Positions 1 through 9,095 of a stretch of DNA of 32,742 bases are shown here, in pieces. A program made the translations under genes and the position numbers. Where the stretch lies: positions 1 to 32,742 of the IMG/VR virus record IMGVR_UViG_3300046370_000094. One strand, given 5' to 3'. The notes below the pieces were generated by a model. The model made no database searches and was not told the origin of the DNA. It was given only the letters and a program-made list of their open reading frames with translations. The stretch's first letter is position 1. Each line of letters starts with the position of its first letter. The DNA is from a virus.

Positions 1-222
1 ATTTAGACAAAGAAATAGCTGCTGCACAGGTGATTAACAATGCTGCTGATGTTATATCGTCTGGTAATCTTTCTGAGATAAAAGAAAATTTAACAAAACC
101 TCAATTAGATCAAGCCATTAGGACTTCTTTGAAGGGTAAGGATTTAGATACGCAAATGTTAATATTAGAAAGGAATAATGCAAAATCTGAAGACTATTCT
201 AATATGCTGTCAGAGGGAGCTA
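1..222. repeat. Terminal overlap, left copy (circular genome closure)
   Basis: This stretch recurs at 32521-32742 with a single difference: A at 95 against T at 32615. The difference is in the third position of a threonine codon (ACA/ACT). The open reading frame that runs off the right edge continues in frame here. The repeat is therefore an overlap from linearising a circular or circularly permuted molecule of 32,520 bp, and not a biological end. It lies inside a gene, which argues against a true packaged terminal repeat. Confidence 0.93.
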
Positions 223-1178
223 CTAATATACTAGGTGCAGAACCAGATGTGAACAAACTTGAAGCACAAATAAGTATATATCAAAAAATGAAAGCCAGAG
301 GTAATGGTGTATTAGAAAATCATTTATCGAAAAATGAGATAGCTATTTACAATTCAGTACTTATTTTAGAGCAAAGTGGTGGCAAATCAAGGGTAGAAGC
401 TATTAACATGGTCGCTGAAGCTAATAGGACAGGAATAGACGTAAACGCAAAATATAAATCTATTAAAAATGAAGTTGATAAAATAAGCTCGGAAACAACA
501 AGCAGTTTTCTTGGAATCACATTTGGCACAAAGCCACAAAATACAGCAGCTATACAACAGAAAGTTGAAGATTTATCTAAGATTTACATAAGTTTAGGAA
601 CAGATCCTAAGAAAGCACTTGAGCAAGCATCAAAAGATATAATAGCAAGTCATATAAATCATAAAGGTGTTTTAATACCAAGGTCTATAAATTTAAATGA
701 AACAGAAATAAAAGAAAGTGCTGATTTAATAATAAAGAATTATCAATCCAAAAATCCAGATGATGATGAAGCTGTAATAACTGCTACACCTGTTACAGAC
801 AGAGCAGATAAATGGATTATAATTAGAGATGGTATTCCATTTCCAAATGAGTTTTATACAAGAGATGAAATATTAAAGCTGAAAGATGATGAAGCAAAAG
901 CAAAAGCAAAAGAAAAAATGCTTAAGAGTTTAGAAAAACGGGAAAAACTGCAAGAATCTTTGAAGAAATCAAAGGGTGAGCAAAGAAGAGAAAAGATAAT
1001 GCAGAAAAACGAAAAAGAGTTAGCAGAATTTTTTAAAACAGATTTTTCAAAAGCATTACCAGAAAAGACAGAAGCATCTGTAAAGAGAGAAAAGGAAAAA
1101 GAAAAGATTAGAAAAGAAAATATTAAGGCATTAAAACAAACATTACTAGGACCAAAAGGTAGGGAGTTATTAGATTAA
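1..1178 (+). CDS. Internal virion protein, T7 gp15-like position (C-terminal part)
   Basis: This is the C-terminal part of the gene that starts at 31182. The frame is open from the first base (codons begin at base 3), and a start at the GTG at base 30 would only be an artefact of the window edge. Joined across the circle the protein is about 838 residues. This part is rich in Lys, Glu and Ala. Its last 110 residues or so are highly charged and probably form long helices or coiled coil. The stop overlaps the ATG of the next gene by one base (TAATG), which suggests translational coupling. Position between the gp14-like and gp16-like genes is the main reason for calling it a virion core/ejection protein, since no catalytic motif is visible. 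Confidence 0.7.
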   Translation, partial: LDKEIAAAQVINNAADVISSGNLSEIKENLTKPQLDQAIRTSLKGKDLDTQMLILERNNAKSEDYSNMLSEGATNILGAEPDVNKLEAQISIYQKMKARGNGVLENHLSKNEIAIYNSVLILEQSGGKSRVEAINMVAEANRTGIDVNAKYKSIKNEVDKISSETTSSFLGITFGTKPQNTAAIQQKVEDLSKIYISLGTDPKKALEQASKDIIASHINHKGVLIPRSINLNETEIKESADLIIKNYQSKNPDDDEAVITATPVTDRADKWIIIRDGIPFPNEFYTRDEILKLKDDEAKAKAKEKMLKSLEKREKLQESLKKSKGEQRREKIMQKNEKELAEFFKTDFSKALPEKTEASVKREKEKEKIRKENIKALKQTLLGPKGRELLD

Positions 1179-4100
1179 TGGAGCTTAAATCTAAACAGAT
1201 AGAGCTTGCAAGACCTATTAATTTGCTTGAAGAAGAAGAAGCAGAAAAAACTCTACAGGAAAAAAGAGATCAAGTTACATTTACTGATGCTTTGTCGGCA
1301 GCTTATGCTGAAGATAACACAATGTCTTGGATATATAATGGGTTAGAAGATTTTGAGCCAGATCCTGACTTTTCACTTGATGAAGACACTTACAAAGAAG
1401 TTACTAAAGATATACCATTAGAATATCGTGATTTTGTAGAGGATGCTGTTAGTAGACCTCACTTAGAAAAACTGCGTGATAGAGTTTTGCAGTCAATGAA
1501 AAATGAAGAAACTTTAGCCAATTATGGTTGGGCAGGTGTTGGTTTGAGGTTAGGGGTTGCAACTATTGACCCAGCAGCAATTACGGCAACTGTGTTAACA
1601 GAAGGTGTCGCTGCTCCATTTATATGGGGTGGTAAAGCTACAAGATTAGCTAGGGCGTTTAGAGGTGTTTTTACAGGTGGTGTTTCTAGTGCTGCTGTAG
1701 AGTCGTATTTAGTTTCGCAAAATCCAGTGAAAGATCCATATGACATATTATACGCTGCTGGTGGTGGTATGCTATTAGGTGGTGCTATAGGTGGTGCGTT
1801 TGGCAAAAGCTCAGATGAGATGTTTAATAATGCTTTTAAAAAGGGTGTAAATGATTTCGAAAAAGCACAAGTAAGTGATTTACAACAAGCCACAATAGAT
1901 AAAGGAATAGCCAAACCAGAAGACTACAAAAGACCTGATGGTAGTGTAGGTGCTATGGAAAACCCTATAAGTCCAGCTAAACAAATAAAAGAAATAGTAA
2001 CTGGTGCAGATGCTGAGATAGAAGAAGCTAGTAATACGCCATTTAGTTTTTTTGGCAAACTTAGAATAGATATGATAGGTCAACTTAAAAATAGCAAATT
2101 AGGCATATCAAGAAAGTTGGCAAGTATTTTAGGAGAAGATGCTGTTGAGCCAGGAGAGTTTACAGCAGACTTAATAAAGACAACAAAAACAAGAAGTTAC
2201 AGCGTAAGGTATTATAACGCTTATGAAAATTCTTATACAGAGTGGGCAAAATCTAATAATATTGGATATTTAAAAAGAAAGTTTGGTTCACAAAGGTCTC
2301 AGTTTGGAAGACTTGTTGCAGATGAAATTGAGTTTCCTGGGTCTTCTAGAAACCAATCGGTTATAAATGCAGCACAAAGACAAAGAAATATATTTAGAGA
2401 AATATTACAAGATGCAAAAAATGCTGGTGTAAAAGGGTTTGAAGATATACCTGAAGATTTAAGATATTTTACACATTTATGGGATTCTCATAAATTTACT
2501 ACGCTAAGGCAACAGACAGATGATGGTTTCATTCCAATGTTGTTATCTCGATCTTTAAGAAACGCTAATCCTGAATTAACTGAAGAATTGGCAGATGCTA
2601 TTGGTAGAGGGATGAGAGACAAGATTGTTGATCGTCACGTTGGTTTAGATGCAGGTGTATCAAGAATTTTTAGTACATCAAATAAAGAATTTTTAAAAGA
2701 TTTGCTTATTGAAGAGGAAATATTGTCTGAATCACAAGCAGATGCTTTGGTAAATCTTTTACATTTTAAGCCAGAGGGTGTTCCGTCAAGAGCAAAAAAA
2801 CGTCTTAAGTTTGATTTGAATTATGAAATGACATTTGAAGGCAAAAGATTTGCAGTCAAGGATTTAATGAATAGAGATGCTGAGCAAGTTTTCAATTCAT
2901 ATGTGAACCAAATGTCAGGAAGAATAGCATTTGCACAAAAGGGCATAACAAGTGATGCAGACTTTGAAAAACAAATGAAGCTAATTAGGGCAGAAGGTGA
3001 TGAATTAGGTGATGATGGATTAAAACAAGCTGAAAAAGACATTCTTAAGTTTGAGGTTATGTATGATATGATTTTAGGAAGACCACCTAAAACAATACAA
3101 AATCCATCTTCTGATGCTAATCGTATAGCTAGATTGCTTATGGATTACAACTTTATTAGAGTTATGAACCAAGTAGGTTTTGCACAAGTTGCTGAATTAG
3201 GTAATGCTGTATCTATAGATGGCATTAGAGGTTTGATAAGGGTTATTCCTGAACTTAAATCAATGCTTAAAAGAACAGCCAATGGTGATTTAGAGGATCC
3301 TGTTGCAAGAGATTTAGAAGCGTTTGCAGGTATTGGTGTTGATAGAAGAATACATCAAGCTATGAATAAATATGATGCACATGATATATATGTAGAAGGC
3401 AGGGGAGACTTCATAGATAGGGTTGGATTAGCTGCACAACCATTAAAAAGGATTACAGCAGATATCTCTGGTATGGCTCCTATAACTGCTGGTTTAGAAA
3501 GAGCTGCAGGAAGAATTGCTGTACAATCTTTAACTGATTTAGCTTTTGGTATTAAAAGCATAAACTTTAAAAAAATAGGTAGAGGCACTAAAGAGCAAGA
3601 TATAGCCAAAAGAATGGAAAGTCTTGGATTAAATACTGATATGTCACAAAGGGTTTTTGAGCAAATAAGACAAAACGCAGTAACAAGTCCATCAGTGTTT
3701 TTTAAAAGCAGAAAAATTAGAAGAATTAATTTAGATGCTTGGGATGACATAGATGCAAGAGATGCTTTTGTTTTAGCTGTAAGTAGGTGGACTAGGCAAA
3801 GCATACAACAGAATGATGTTGGTAATTTAAATATACATATGACAAGCACAATGGGTAAAATATTATCTCAGTTCAGAACATTTATGCTTGTGTCTTATTC
3901 AAAACAATTTTTGCATAATATAAAAAGAAATGATTTTGCCGCATATTCTGCCATGATGTATTCATCTTTCTTTGCTGGGTTATCTTATACTGCACAAATG
4001 CACGCAAATGCTATAGGCAGATCAGATAAAGAAGAATTTTTAAGAGAAAGGTTGTCTCCTGTAGAAATAGGGAAAGCAGCTTTCCAAAGAAGTTCTTATG

Positions 4101-4408
4101 CTTCATTGTTTCCTTCACTAATAGATACTGGTATGCCTTTTTTTGGCGAAGATCCTTTGTTTTCTTATGGAAGAACAACAGGATTAGCTACAGGTTTGAT
4201 TAGTGGAATACCATCTGTGCAATTAATTGATACTGGATACAAGGCTGTACAAGGAGTTAGCCGAGCTTTGTTAAATGACGAATATCAAGTGTCTGCTGCA
4301 CAAGGTAGGGCACTTAAGTCATTAGTTCCTTATTCAAACGCAATAGGGATAAAAAATGTTATGAACAAAATGTTTGAAGATTTACCTGAGTCAGCAAGGG
4401 TAGATTAA
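1178..4408 (+). CDS. Large internal virion protein, T7 gp16-like ejection protein
   Basis: This 1076-residue protein is the last and largest of three consecutive genes between the tail tube genes and the tail fibre, the T7 gp14-gp15-gp16 slot. In T7 this protein is ejected and helps form the channel that carries DNA across the cell envelope. An N-terminal acidic region (residues about 1-110) is followed by glycine/alanine-rich hydrophobic stretches at about 115-215 that could enter a membrane. The rest is a long, mostly helical body with a hydrophobic patch near the C-terminus. I see no clear SLT transglycosylase signature, although T7 gp16 carries one at its N-terminus. The call rests on size, position and composition. 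It is translationally coupled to the preceding gene. Confidence 0.7.
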   Translation: MELKSKQIELARPINLLEEEEAEKTLQEKRDQVTFTDALSAAYAEDNTMSWIYNGLEDFEPDPDFSLDEDTYKEVTKDIPLEYRDFVEDAVSRPHLEKLRDRVLQSMKNEETLANYGWAGVGLRLGVATIDPAAITATVLTEGVAAPFIWGGKATRLARAFRGVFTGGVSSAAVESYLVSQNPVKDPYDILYAAGGGMLLGGAIGGAFGKSSDEMFNNAFKKGVNDFEKAQVSDLQQATIDKGIAKPEDYKRPDGSVGAMENPISPAKQIKEIVTGADAEIEEASNTPFSFFGKLRIDMIGQLKNSKLGISRKLASILGEDAVEPGEFTADLIKTTKTRSYSVRYYNAYENSYTEWAKSNNIGYLKRKFGSQRSQFGRLVADEIEFPGSSRNQSVINAAQRQRNIFREILQDAKNAGVKGFEDIPEDLRYFTHLWDSHKFTTLRQQTDDGFIPMLLSRSLRNANPELTEELADAIGRGMRDKIVDRHVGLDAGVSRIFSTSNKEFLKDLLIEEEILSESQADALVNLLHFKPEGVPSRAKKRLKFDLNYEMTFEGKRFAVKDLMNRDAEQVFNSYVNQMSGRIAFAQKGITSDADFEKQMKLIRAEGDELGDDGLKQAEKDILKFEVMYDMILGRPPKTIQNPSSDANRIARLLMDYNFIRVMNQVGFAQVAELGNAVSIDGIRGLIRVIPELKSMLKRTANGDLEDPVARDLEAFAGIGVDRRIHQAMNKYDAHDIYVEGRGDFIDRVGLAAQPLKRITADISGMAPITAGLERAAGRIAVQSLTDLAFGIKSINFKKIGRGTKEQDIAKRMESLGLNTDMSQRVFEQIRQNAVTSPSVFFKSRKIRRINLDAWDDIDARDAFVLAVSRWTRQSIQQNDVGNLNIHMTSTMGKILSQFRTFMLVSYSKQFLHNIKRNDFAAYSAMMYSSFFAGLSYTAQMHANAIGRSDKEEFLRERLSPVEIGKAAFQRSSYASLFPSLIDTGMPFFGEDPLFSYGRTTGLATGLISGIPSVQLIDTGYKAVQGVSRALLNDEYQVSAAQGRALKSLVPYSNAIGIKNVMNKMFEDLPESARVD

Positions 4409-4415
4409 AATGAAT

Positions 4416-4444
4416 TTGATTAATTTAACAAAAAATATTATAAC
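4416..4444 (+). promoter_or_regulatory. Sigma70-like promoter before the tail fibre gene
   Basis: TTGATT (4416-4421) and TATAAC (4439-4444) are separated by 17 bp in the 53-bp gap between the gp16-like gene and the fibre gene. Transcription would start near 4451, and a ribosome binding site (GAGG) precedes the ATG at 4462. The hexamers match consensus at 4/6 and 5/6. An extra promoter here would let fibre and lysis genes be expressed apart from the capsid genes. Confidence 0.45.
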
Positions 4445-4461
4445 GTAGAAATGAGGTAGTT

Positions 4462-7400
4462 ATGACAGTTAGTAGCACAACCACAAAAAACAGTTACAGT
4501 GGCAACGGAAGTACCACTACATTTGCATATGCTTTCAAGATATTTGCTGACGCAGACCTTACTGTAATACTTAGATCGGCTACTGGTGTAGAAACAGTAC
4601 AGAGTCTAACAACAAACTACACAGTTACAAATGCTGGTAACGCTAGTGGTGGTAATGTTGAGTTTGTAACTGCACCTGCTAGTGGAGTTACTGTCGTTAT
4701 TAGACGTAACATGGCACAAACTCAGTCTACAGACTATGTGGCAAACGATCCTTTCCCAGCAGCTACACACGAAGATGCACTAGATAGGTTGACTTTTATT
4801 GACCAGCAACAGCAAGAAGAAGTAGACAGAAGCATCAAGCTATCACGAACAAATACAATGACATCTACTGAATTTACAGTGGGTGCAACAGACAGAGCAA
4901 ACAAGGTCCTTGCTTTTGATGGTAGTGGTGAATTATCTGTTACACAAGAGCTAGGTACATACAAAGGCACAGACGCAACAGTAACAACAGAAGCATATGT
5001 TGTAAGAGATATTATCAAGTCAACGACTTCTGCACAGCTAAACAACGTTTATATATGTGTTGCAGACGCAGCTGTTGGTGACAGTCTAACAGATACAGAT
5101 CACTTTGAATTATTAATAGATGCTGTAACAGCAGCAACTTCTGCAACTAACGCTGCAACTAGTGCTGCGACTGCTACAACGAAAGCAAGCGAAGCGGCAA
5201 CTTCTGCAACTAACGCAGCTACAAGCGAAACAAATGCTGCGACAAGTGCAAGCACAGCATCAACAAAGGCTAGCGAAGCAAGTACATCTGAGACAAATGC
5301 AGCTGCATCTGCTTCAACTGCATCTACCAAAGCATCTGAAGCAAGCACATCTGCAACGAGTGCTGCTAGTTCAGCTACAACAGCAACCACAAAAGCAAGT
5401 GAAGCCAGTACGTCAGCATCAAATGCAGCGACTTCAGCTACGACTGCTACGACAAAAGCTACAGAAGCATCTACATCAGCAACAACAGCTACTACAAAGG
5501 CTTCAGAAGCTGCTACTAGTGCTACTAATGCAGCTACATCTGCAAGCAATGCTTCAACATCAGAAACCAATGCAGCAGCTAGTGCAGCAGCAGCAGCAGC
5601 TAGTGCTGATACTTTTGACGATACATACTTAGGTTCTAAGAGTTCTGATCCATCTGTTGATAATGATGGTGATGCTTTAAATGCTGGTGATTTGTATTTT
5701 AATACATCAAGTAATACTTTAAAAGTTTACACTGGTTCTGCCTGGCAAGATGCAGCTATAGATAGCTCTGGCTTTGTACAGACTACTGGCGATACAATGA
5801 CAGGTGCATTGGTAATCAATAGTAACCTCTCAGTAGATGGTGGCACAATCAAGCTAGATGGTAATTATCCAACTGGTACTGATAACGTAGCTTTGGGTAA
5901 TACTGCATTAGATAGTGGCTCTTTAACAGGTGCAAGAAACACTGCTATTGGTTCTGCTTCTTTAACTGCAAATACAAGTGGTCAAAACAATGTTTCAGTA
6001 GGCTTTAACTCTATGGTTGCTAACACAACTGGTAGTGAGAATATAAGTGTTGGGGTAGGAACTTTAGACAGTAATACTACAGGAAGCAACAATACTGCTT
6101 TGGGTCGTTCTGCCTTACAAGCTAACACTACAGCATCTAATAATACTGCTGTTGGTCAAGCAGCCTTATATACTAACACTGGCTCAGAGAATACAGCAGT
6201 TGGTAGACAGGCATTGTATTATAACACTGCTTCTCACAATGTTGCTGTGGGGGCAAATGCTTTAGTAAACAACACCACTGCAAATTATGTTACTGCTGTA
6301 GGAAAAAGTGCATTAGGTGCTAATACTACAGGTTCAAACAATACAGCTGTGGGTGGAGAAGCTTTAGATGCGAATACTACAGCATCAAACAATACAGCTA
6401 TAGGTACTGTTGCTTTAGGCTCAAATACTACAGGCACAGAGAATACAGCAGTTGGAAGTATTGCATTAGACGTTAACACTACTGGAAATTACAACACAGC
6501 AGTGGGCTATGGTGCTTTAACAGATGCAACTACAGCTTCTAACAATACGGCAGTAGGTCGTTTAGCTCTTGGTGATAATACTACAGGAGCAAATAATACA
6601 TCATTAGGTTATCAAGCACTACGTCTAAACACTACTGGTGCTTTAAATACAGCAGTGGGAACTAATGCTCTTGATGCAAATACTACTGGTGCAGAAAATG
6701 TGGCTCTTGGATACAATGCTTTAAGTGCAGATGTAAAAGGAAATAACAGTATTGCTATTGGCTCAAAAGCCTTACAATCACAAAGTTTTTCTGGAGCAAC
6801 AGATGCTTATAATACGGCAGTTGGGCATAATACAGGTAAATCAGTAACAACAGGAACTCAAAACACTCTAATAGGTGGTCTTTCGGGGGATGCTTTAACT
6901 GATGCAGATAGAAATACAGTACTTGGTTTTCAAGCCTTAACCACTGATACTCAAGGTAGCAGAACTGTTGCTATTGGATTTAATGCTTTAGCTTCACAAA
7001 ACTTCACTTCTGCCACAAATTCTTATAATACAGCAGTTGGATATGGTGCAGGTGAAGTAATAACAACAGGAACTGGAAATACATTAATAGGTGGTCTAGC
7101 AGGTGATTCTATAACCACAGCAAGTAACAATACAGCAGTGGGGTATTTAGCATTACAAGCAAATACTACAGGTGCTATTAACACAGCAGTAGGTGCTAGT
7201 GCATTAACAAACAATACTACAGGCACAAATAATAATGCCTTTGGGTTTGCAAGTTTACAATTAAATACTACAGGGAATAGTAATAATGCTTTTGGTTATA
7301 TAGCTTTAAATGCAAACACTACAGGCTCTAACAATACGGCTATAGGTCATGGTTCATTAACTGCAAACACTACAGGTGCAGATAACGTAGCTGTGGGTAA

Positions 7401-8472
7401 AGATGCACTTGACAGCAATACCACAGGTGGTTCTAACGTAGGCATAGGTTCTGATGCACTACAAGCTAATTCAACAGGGGCTTATAATGTCGCTGTGGGT
7501 CAACAGGCTCTTTTAAGCAATACTACTGCAAGTCAAAATACAGCTGTAGGATATGAAGCAGGGCGAAGTGTTAATACCTCTGGGGATAATACATACATAG
7601 GTTGGCAAGCAGGAAGAGCAAGAACTGGTAGTGGCAATACTTGTGTTGGACAATATTCTGGTCGTGATGGCACTACAGGCACAGACAACACTTTTATTGG
7701 TCGCAATTCTGGTTATCAAATTACCACTGGTTCTAATAACACTATATTAGGTATGTTCAACGGCAATCAAGGTGGCTTAGACATAAGAACATCAAGCAAT
7801 AATATTGTGTTATCAGATGGTGATGGTAATCCGAGACAGATTACTTTAGGTGGTGGTTGTACTACTTGGACTACTAATCTTAGTGATTCTGACAGAAGTA
7901 TTAATACTAATTCGCACACAATACACACAGACAATAGTGCTAACGTTGCTTTGTTTATAGAAAATTCATCAGGAAGCCCATATGGTACTTTTATTGATTT
8001 TTCTGATTCAGACCCAGATAATAACACTAATTATTTTATAAAATGTGAAGGCTCAAGTGGTGCTGTAAGATTTTTTGTATATTCAAGTGGAGATGTTGTA
8101 AATCACGATAACGACTATGGTGCAATATCAGATGTAAAACTTAAAGAACAAATAACTGATGCTTCATCACAATGGGAAGATATAAAAGCCTTAACAGTTC
8201 GTAAATATAAAATGAAATCAGACGTTTCTGTTAAAGGTGATAGTGATGAGCATTGGAGATTAGGAGTTGTTGCCCAAGAAGTTGAAGAAGCGGGAATGGG
8301 TGGTTTAGTTAAAGACAATCCAGACCTTGATAAAGAAAATAATGATTTAGGCACAACAACCAAGACAGTCAAATATTCAATACTCTACATGAAAGCAGTC
8401 AAAGCACTACAAGAAGCTATGGAACGTATTGAAACATTAGAAGCCAAAGTAGCAACATTAGAAGGAGAATAA
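4462..8472 (+). CDS. Tail fibre with T7-type N-terminus, repeat shaft and S74 chaperone
   Basis: This 1336-residue protein is the host-recognition fibre. Residues about 1-130 resemble the N-terminal domain by which T7-type fibres attach to the tail. Residues about 220-382 are an Ala/Thr/Ser-rich heptad-like region, probably a trimeric coiled coil. Residues about 474-1104 are a long series of 17-residue units with the pattern N-T-A-x-G-x-x-A-L-x-x-N-T-T-G, like the beta-roll repeats of YadA-type trimeric adhesins. The C-terminus (about 1215-1336) is an intramolecular chaperone of the endosialidase type (peptidase S74). Its nucleophile candidate is Ser1223, in the motif S-D-V-K-L-K, and a short coiled coil follows. 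In known fibres this domain drives trimerisation and then cleaves itself off. The start has a good GAGG site. It has its own promoter upstream. Confidence 0.9.
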   Translation: MTVSSTTTKNSYSGNGSTTTFAYAFKIFADADLTVILRSATGVETVQSLTTNYTVTNAGNASGGNVEFVTAPASGVTVVIRRNMAQTQSTDYVANDPFPAATHEDALDRLTFIDQQQQEEVDRSIKLSRTNTMTSTEFTVGATDRANKVLAFDGSGELSVTQELGTYKGTDATVTTEAYVVRDIIKSTTSAQLNNVYICVADAAVGDSLTDTDHFELLIDAVTAATSATNAATSAATATTKASEAATSATNAATSETNAATSASTASTKASEASTSETNAAASASTASTKASEASTSATSAASSATTATTKASEASTSASNAATSATTATTKATEASTSATTATTKASEAATSATNAATSASNASTSETNAAASAAAAAASADTFDDTYLGSKSSDPSVDNDGDALNAGDLYFNTSSNTLKVYTGSAWQDAAIDSSGFVQTTGDTMTGALVINSNLSVDGGTIKLDGNYPTGTDNVALGNTALDSGSLTGARNTAIGSASLTANTSGQNNVSVGFNSMVANTTGSENISVGVGTLDSNTTGSNNTALGRSALQANTTASNNTAVGQAALYTNTGSENTAVGRQALYYNTASHNVAVGANALVNNTTANYVTAVGKSALGANTTGSNNTAVGGEALDANTTASNNTAIGTVALGSNTTGTENTAVGSIALDVNTTGNYNTAVGYGALTDATTASNNTAVGRLALGDNTTGANNTSLGYQALRLNTTGALNTAVGTNALDANTTGAENVALGYNALSADVKGNNSIAIGSKALQSQSFSGATDAYNTAVGHNTGKSVTTGTQNTLIGGLSGDALTDADRNTVLGFQALTTDTQGSRTVAIGFNALASQNFTSATNSYNTAVGYGAGEVITTGTGNTLIGGLAGDSITTASNNTAVGYLALQANTTGAINTAVGASALTNNTTGTNNNAFGFASLQLNTTGNSNNAFGYIALNANTTGSNNTAIGHGSLTANTTGADNVAVGKDALDSNTTGGSNVGIGSDALQANSTGAYNVAVGQQALLSNTTASQNTAVGYEAGRSVNTSGDNTYIGWQAGRARTGSGNTCVGQYSGRDGTTGTDNTFIGRNSGYQITTGSNNTILGMFNGNQGGLDIRTSSNNIVLSDGDGNPRQITLGGGCTTWTTNLSDSDRSINTNSHTIHTDNSANVALFIENSSGSPYGTFIDFSDSDPDNNTNYFIKCEGSSGAVRFFVYSSGDVVNHDNDYGAISDVKLKEQITDASSQWEDIKALTVRKYKMKSDVSVKGDSDEHWRLGVVAQEVEEAGMGGLVKDNPDLDKENNDLGTTTKTVKYSILYMKAVKALQEAMERIETLEAKVATLEGE
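5121..5606 (+). repeat. Ala/Thr/Ser heptad-like repeat inside fibre gene
   Basis: The coding sequence repeats short blocks such as ATSATNA and TTKASEA about twenty times, with synonymous codon drift between copies. It encodes a small-residue, alpha-helical trimeric shaft. The low complexity creates long spurious frames on both strands. Confidence 0.85.
5881..7770 (+). repeat. 51-bp coding repeat array (17-residue adhesin-head units)
   Basis: Roughly thirty-five degenerate units of the pattern NNTAVGxxALxxNTTGx follow one another. Most are 17 residues long and a few are 16, 19 or longer with inserts such as those near 6780 and 7010. Nucleotide identity between units is moderate. This indicates old duplication kept by selection on protein, and the units are not fresh copies. 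Confidence 0.85.
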
Positions 8473-8473
8473 A

Positions 8474-8716
8474 ATGGAAGAACTAACAACAGAAGAAATA
8501 GCACAAAACTATACAGCTATGGGTCACTCAGTAGACCTTATCAATGCAATCATTGCAGGAACAGCAATGGCAGATGATGAAGCAGAAGATAAACAAGACT
8601 GTGTTGATAGGAACGTAGCACACTTAGAGATTATGGTGGCTAAGGACTATTGGACAGATGAAGATATGACAGCAGTTAACTCTGCAATCACAGCAGGGAA
8701 GGCTTATTCAGCATGA
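8474..8716 (+). CDS. Small acidic conserved phage protein after the fibre
   Basis: An 80-residue acidic protein starts one base after the fibre stop codon, behind a strong ribosome binding site (AGAAGGAG) that lies in the end of the fibre gene. It is Asp/Glu-rich with no hydrophobic segment long enough for a membrane span and no recognisable motif. Proteins of this type often follow tail fibre genes in marine podoviruses. A fibre-assembly role is possible from position only. The stop overlaps the next start by four bases (ATGA). Confidence 0.75.
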   Translation: MEELTTEEIAQNYTAMGHSVDLINAIIAGTAMADDEAEDKQDCVDRNVAHLEIMVAKDYWTDEDMTAVNSAITAGKAYSA

Positions 8717-8937
8717 GTGATAACGTAATTACTATTGATGGTAAAGAGTATAATCAAGATGATCTTACACAAGATCAGAGTTACTTTATTAACCAAATTA
8801 GAGACTTACAAACTAAAGCAGGTAGTCTTAAGTTTCAACTTGATCAAGTAACTGTAGCACAAAATGCTTTTACTAACTCATTAATTGAATCCTTAAAGTC
8901 TGAAGATAAAGACGAAGACGAGGCTGTTAATGGTTAA
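8713..8937 (+). CDS. Small coiled-coil protein (DUF6447-like, from memory)
   Basis: The 74-residue protein begins with the pattern I-T-I-D-G-K-E-Y, then D-D-L-T, and a helical region with Leu/Ile heptads up to residue about 65, ending in an acidic tail. This matches my memory of a small family (DUF6447) common in marine phages, which I could not check here. The ATG overlaps the preceding stop, so it is co-translated. Function is unknown. It sits at the entry to the lysis module. Confidence 0.7.
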   Translation: MSDNVITIDGKEYNQDDLTQDQSYFINQIRDLQTKAGSLKFQLDQVTVAQNAFTNSLIESLKSEDKDEDEAVNG

Positions 8938-9091
8938 GGCATCTGATGTAAAGGCACAGATAGACACACATGAAGCTGTCTGTGCTGAGAGATGGAAAGA
9001 AACTATCTTACGCATCAAACGTATAGAGCATATAATGATTGGTACAGCAGGTACTATGATAGTTATGATGGTAGGTTTATTATTGAGGTGA
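8930..9091 (+). CDS. XhlA-like small membrane-anchored protein
   Basis: The 53-residue frame starts at the ATG overlapping the end of the preceding gene. Residues 1-32 are charged and helical with an R-W-K-E-T-I-L-R-I-K-R core. Residues 35-52 form one hydrophobic transmembrane segment, ending in Arg. This layout is that of the haemolysin XhlA family, small phage proteins that act with holins. The overlapping start and stop and the lysis-like neighbours support a real gene despite its length. Confidence 0.75.
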   Translation: MVKASDVKAQIDTHEAVCAERWKETILRIKRIEHIMIGTAGTMIVMMVGLLLR

Positions 9092-9095
9092 CGCT

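Noticed and set aside
1-222. Packaged direct terminal repeat as in T7
   Set aside because: The repeat interrupts a coding gene in frame and carries one mismatch. It is best explained as overlap from linearising a circle.
3355-3849. 164-codon leftward frame inside the gp16-like gene
   Set aside because: It lies fully inside a well-supported large structural gene on the other strand and has no initiation signal.
5100-5632. Long open frames on both strands (156 codons each) opposite or shifted against the fibre gene
   Set aside because: They come from the Ala/Thr/Ser codon repeats of the fibre. The products are low-complexity (Leu/Gln or Ala/Val), and no ribosome binding site or family match is seen.
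5881-7770. Regularly spaced repeats that could be taken for a CRISPR array
   Set aside because: The 51-bp units are degenerate, keep one reading frame and encode a clear protein repeat. There are no unique spacers.
4462-8472. Diversity-generating retroelement acting on the fibre
   Set aside because: No reverse transcriptase gene and no template/variable repeat pair were seen. The fibre ends in an S74 domain and not in a C-type lectin fold.
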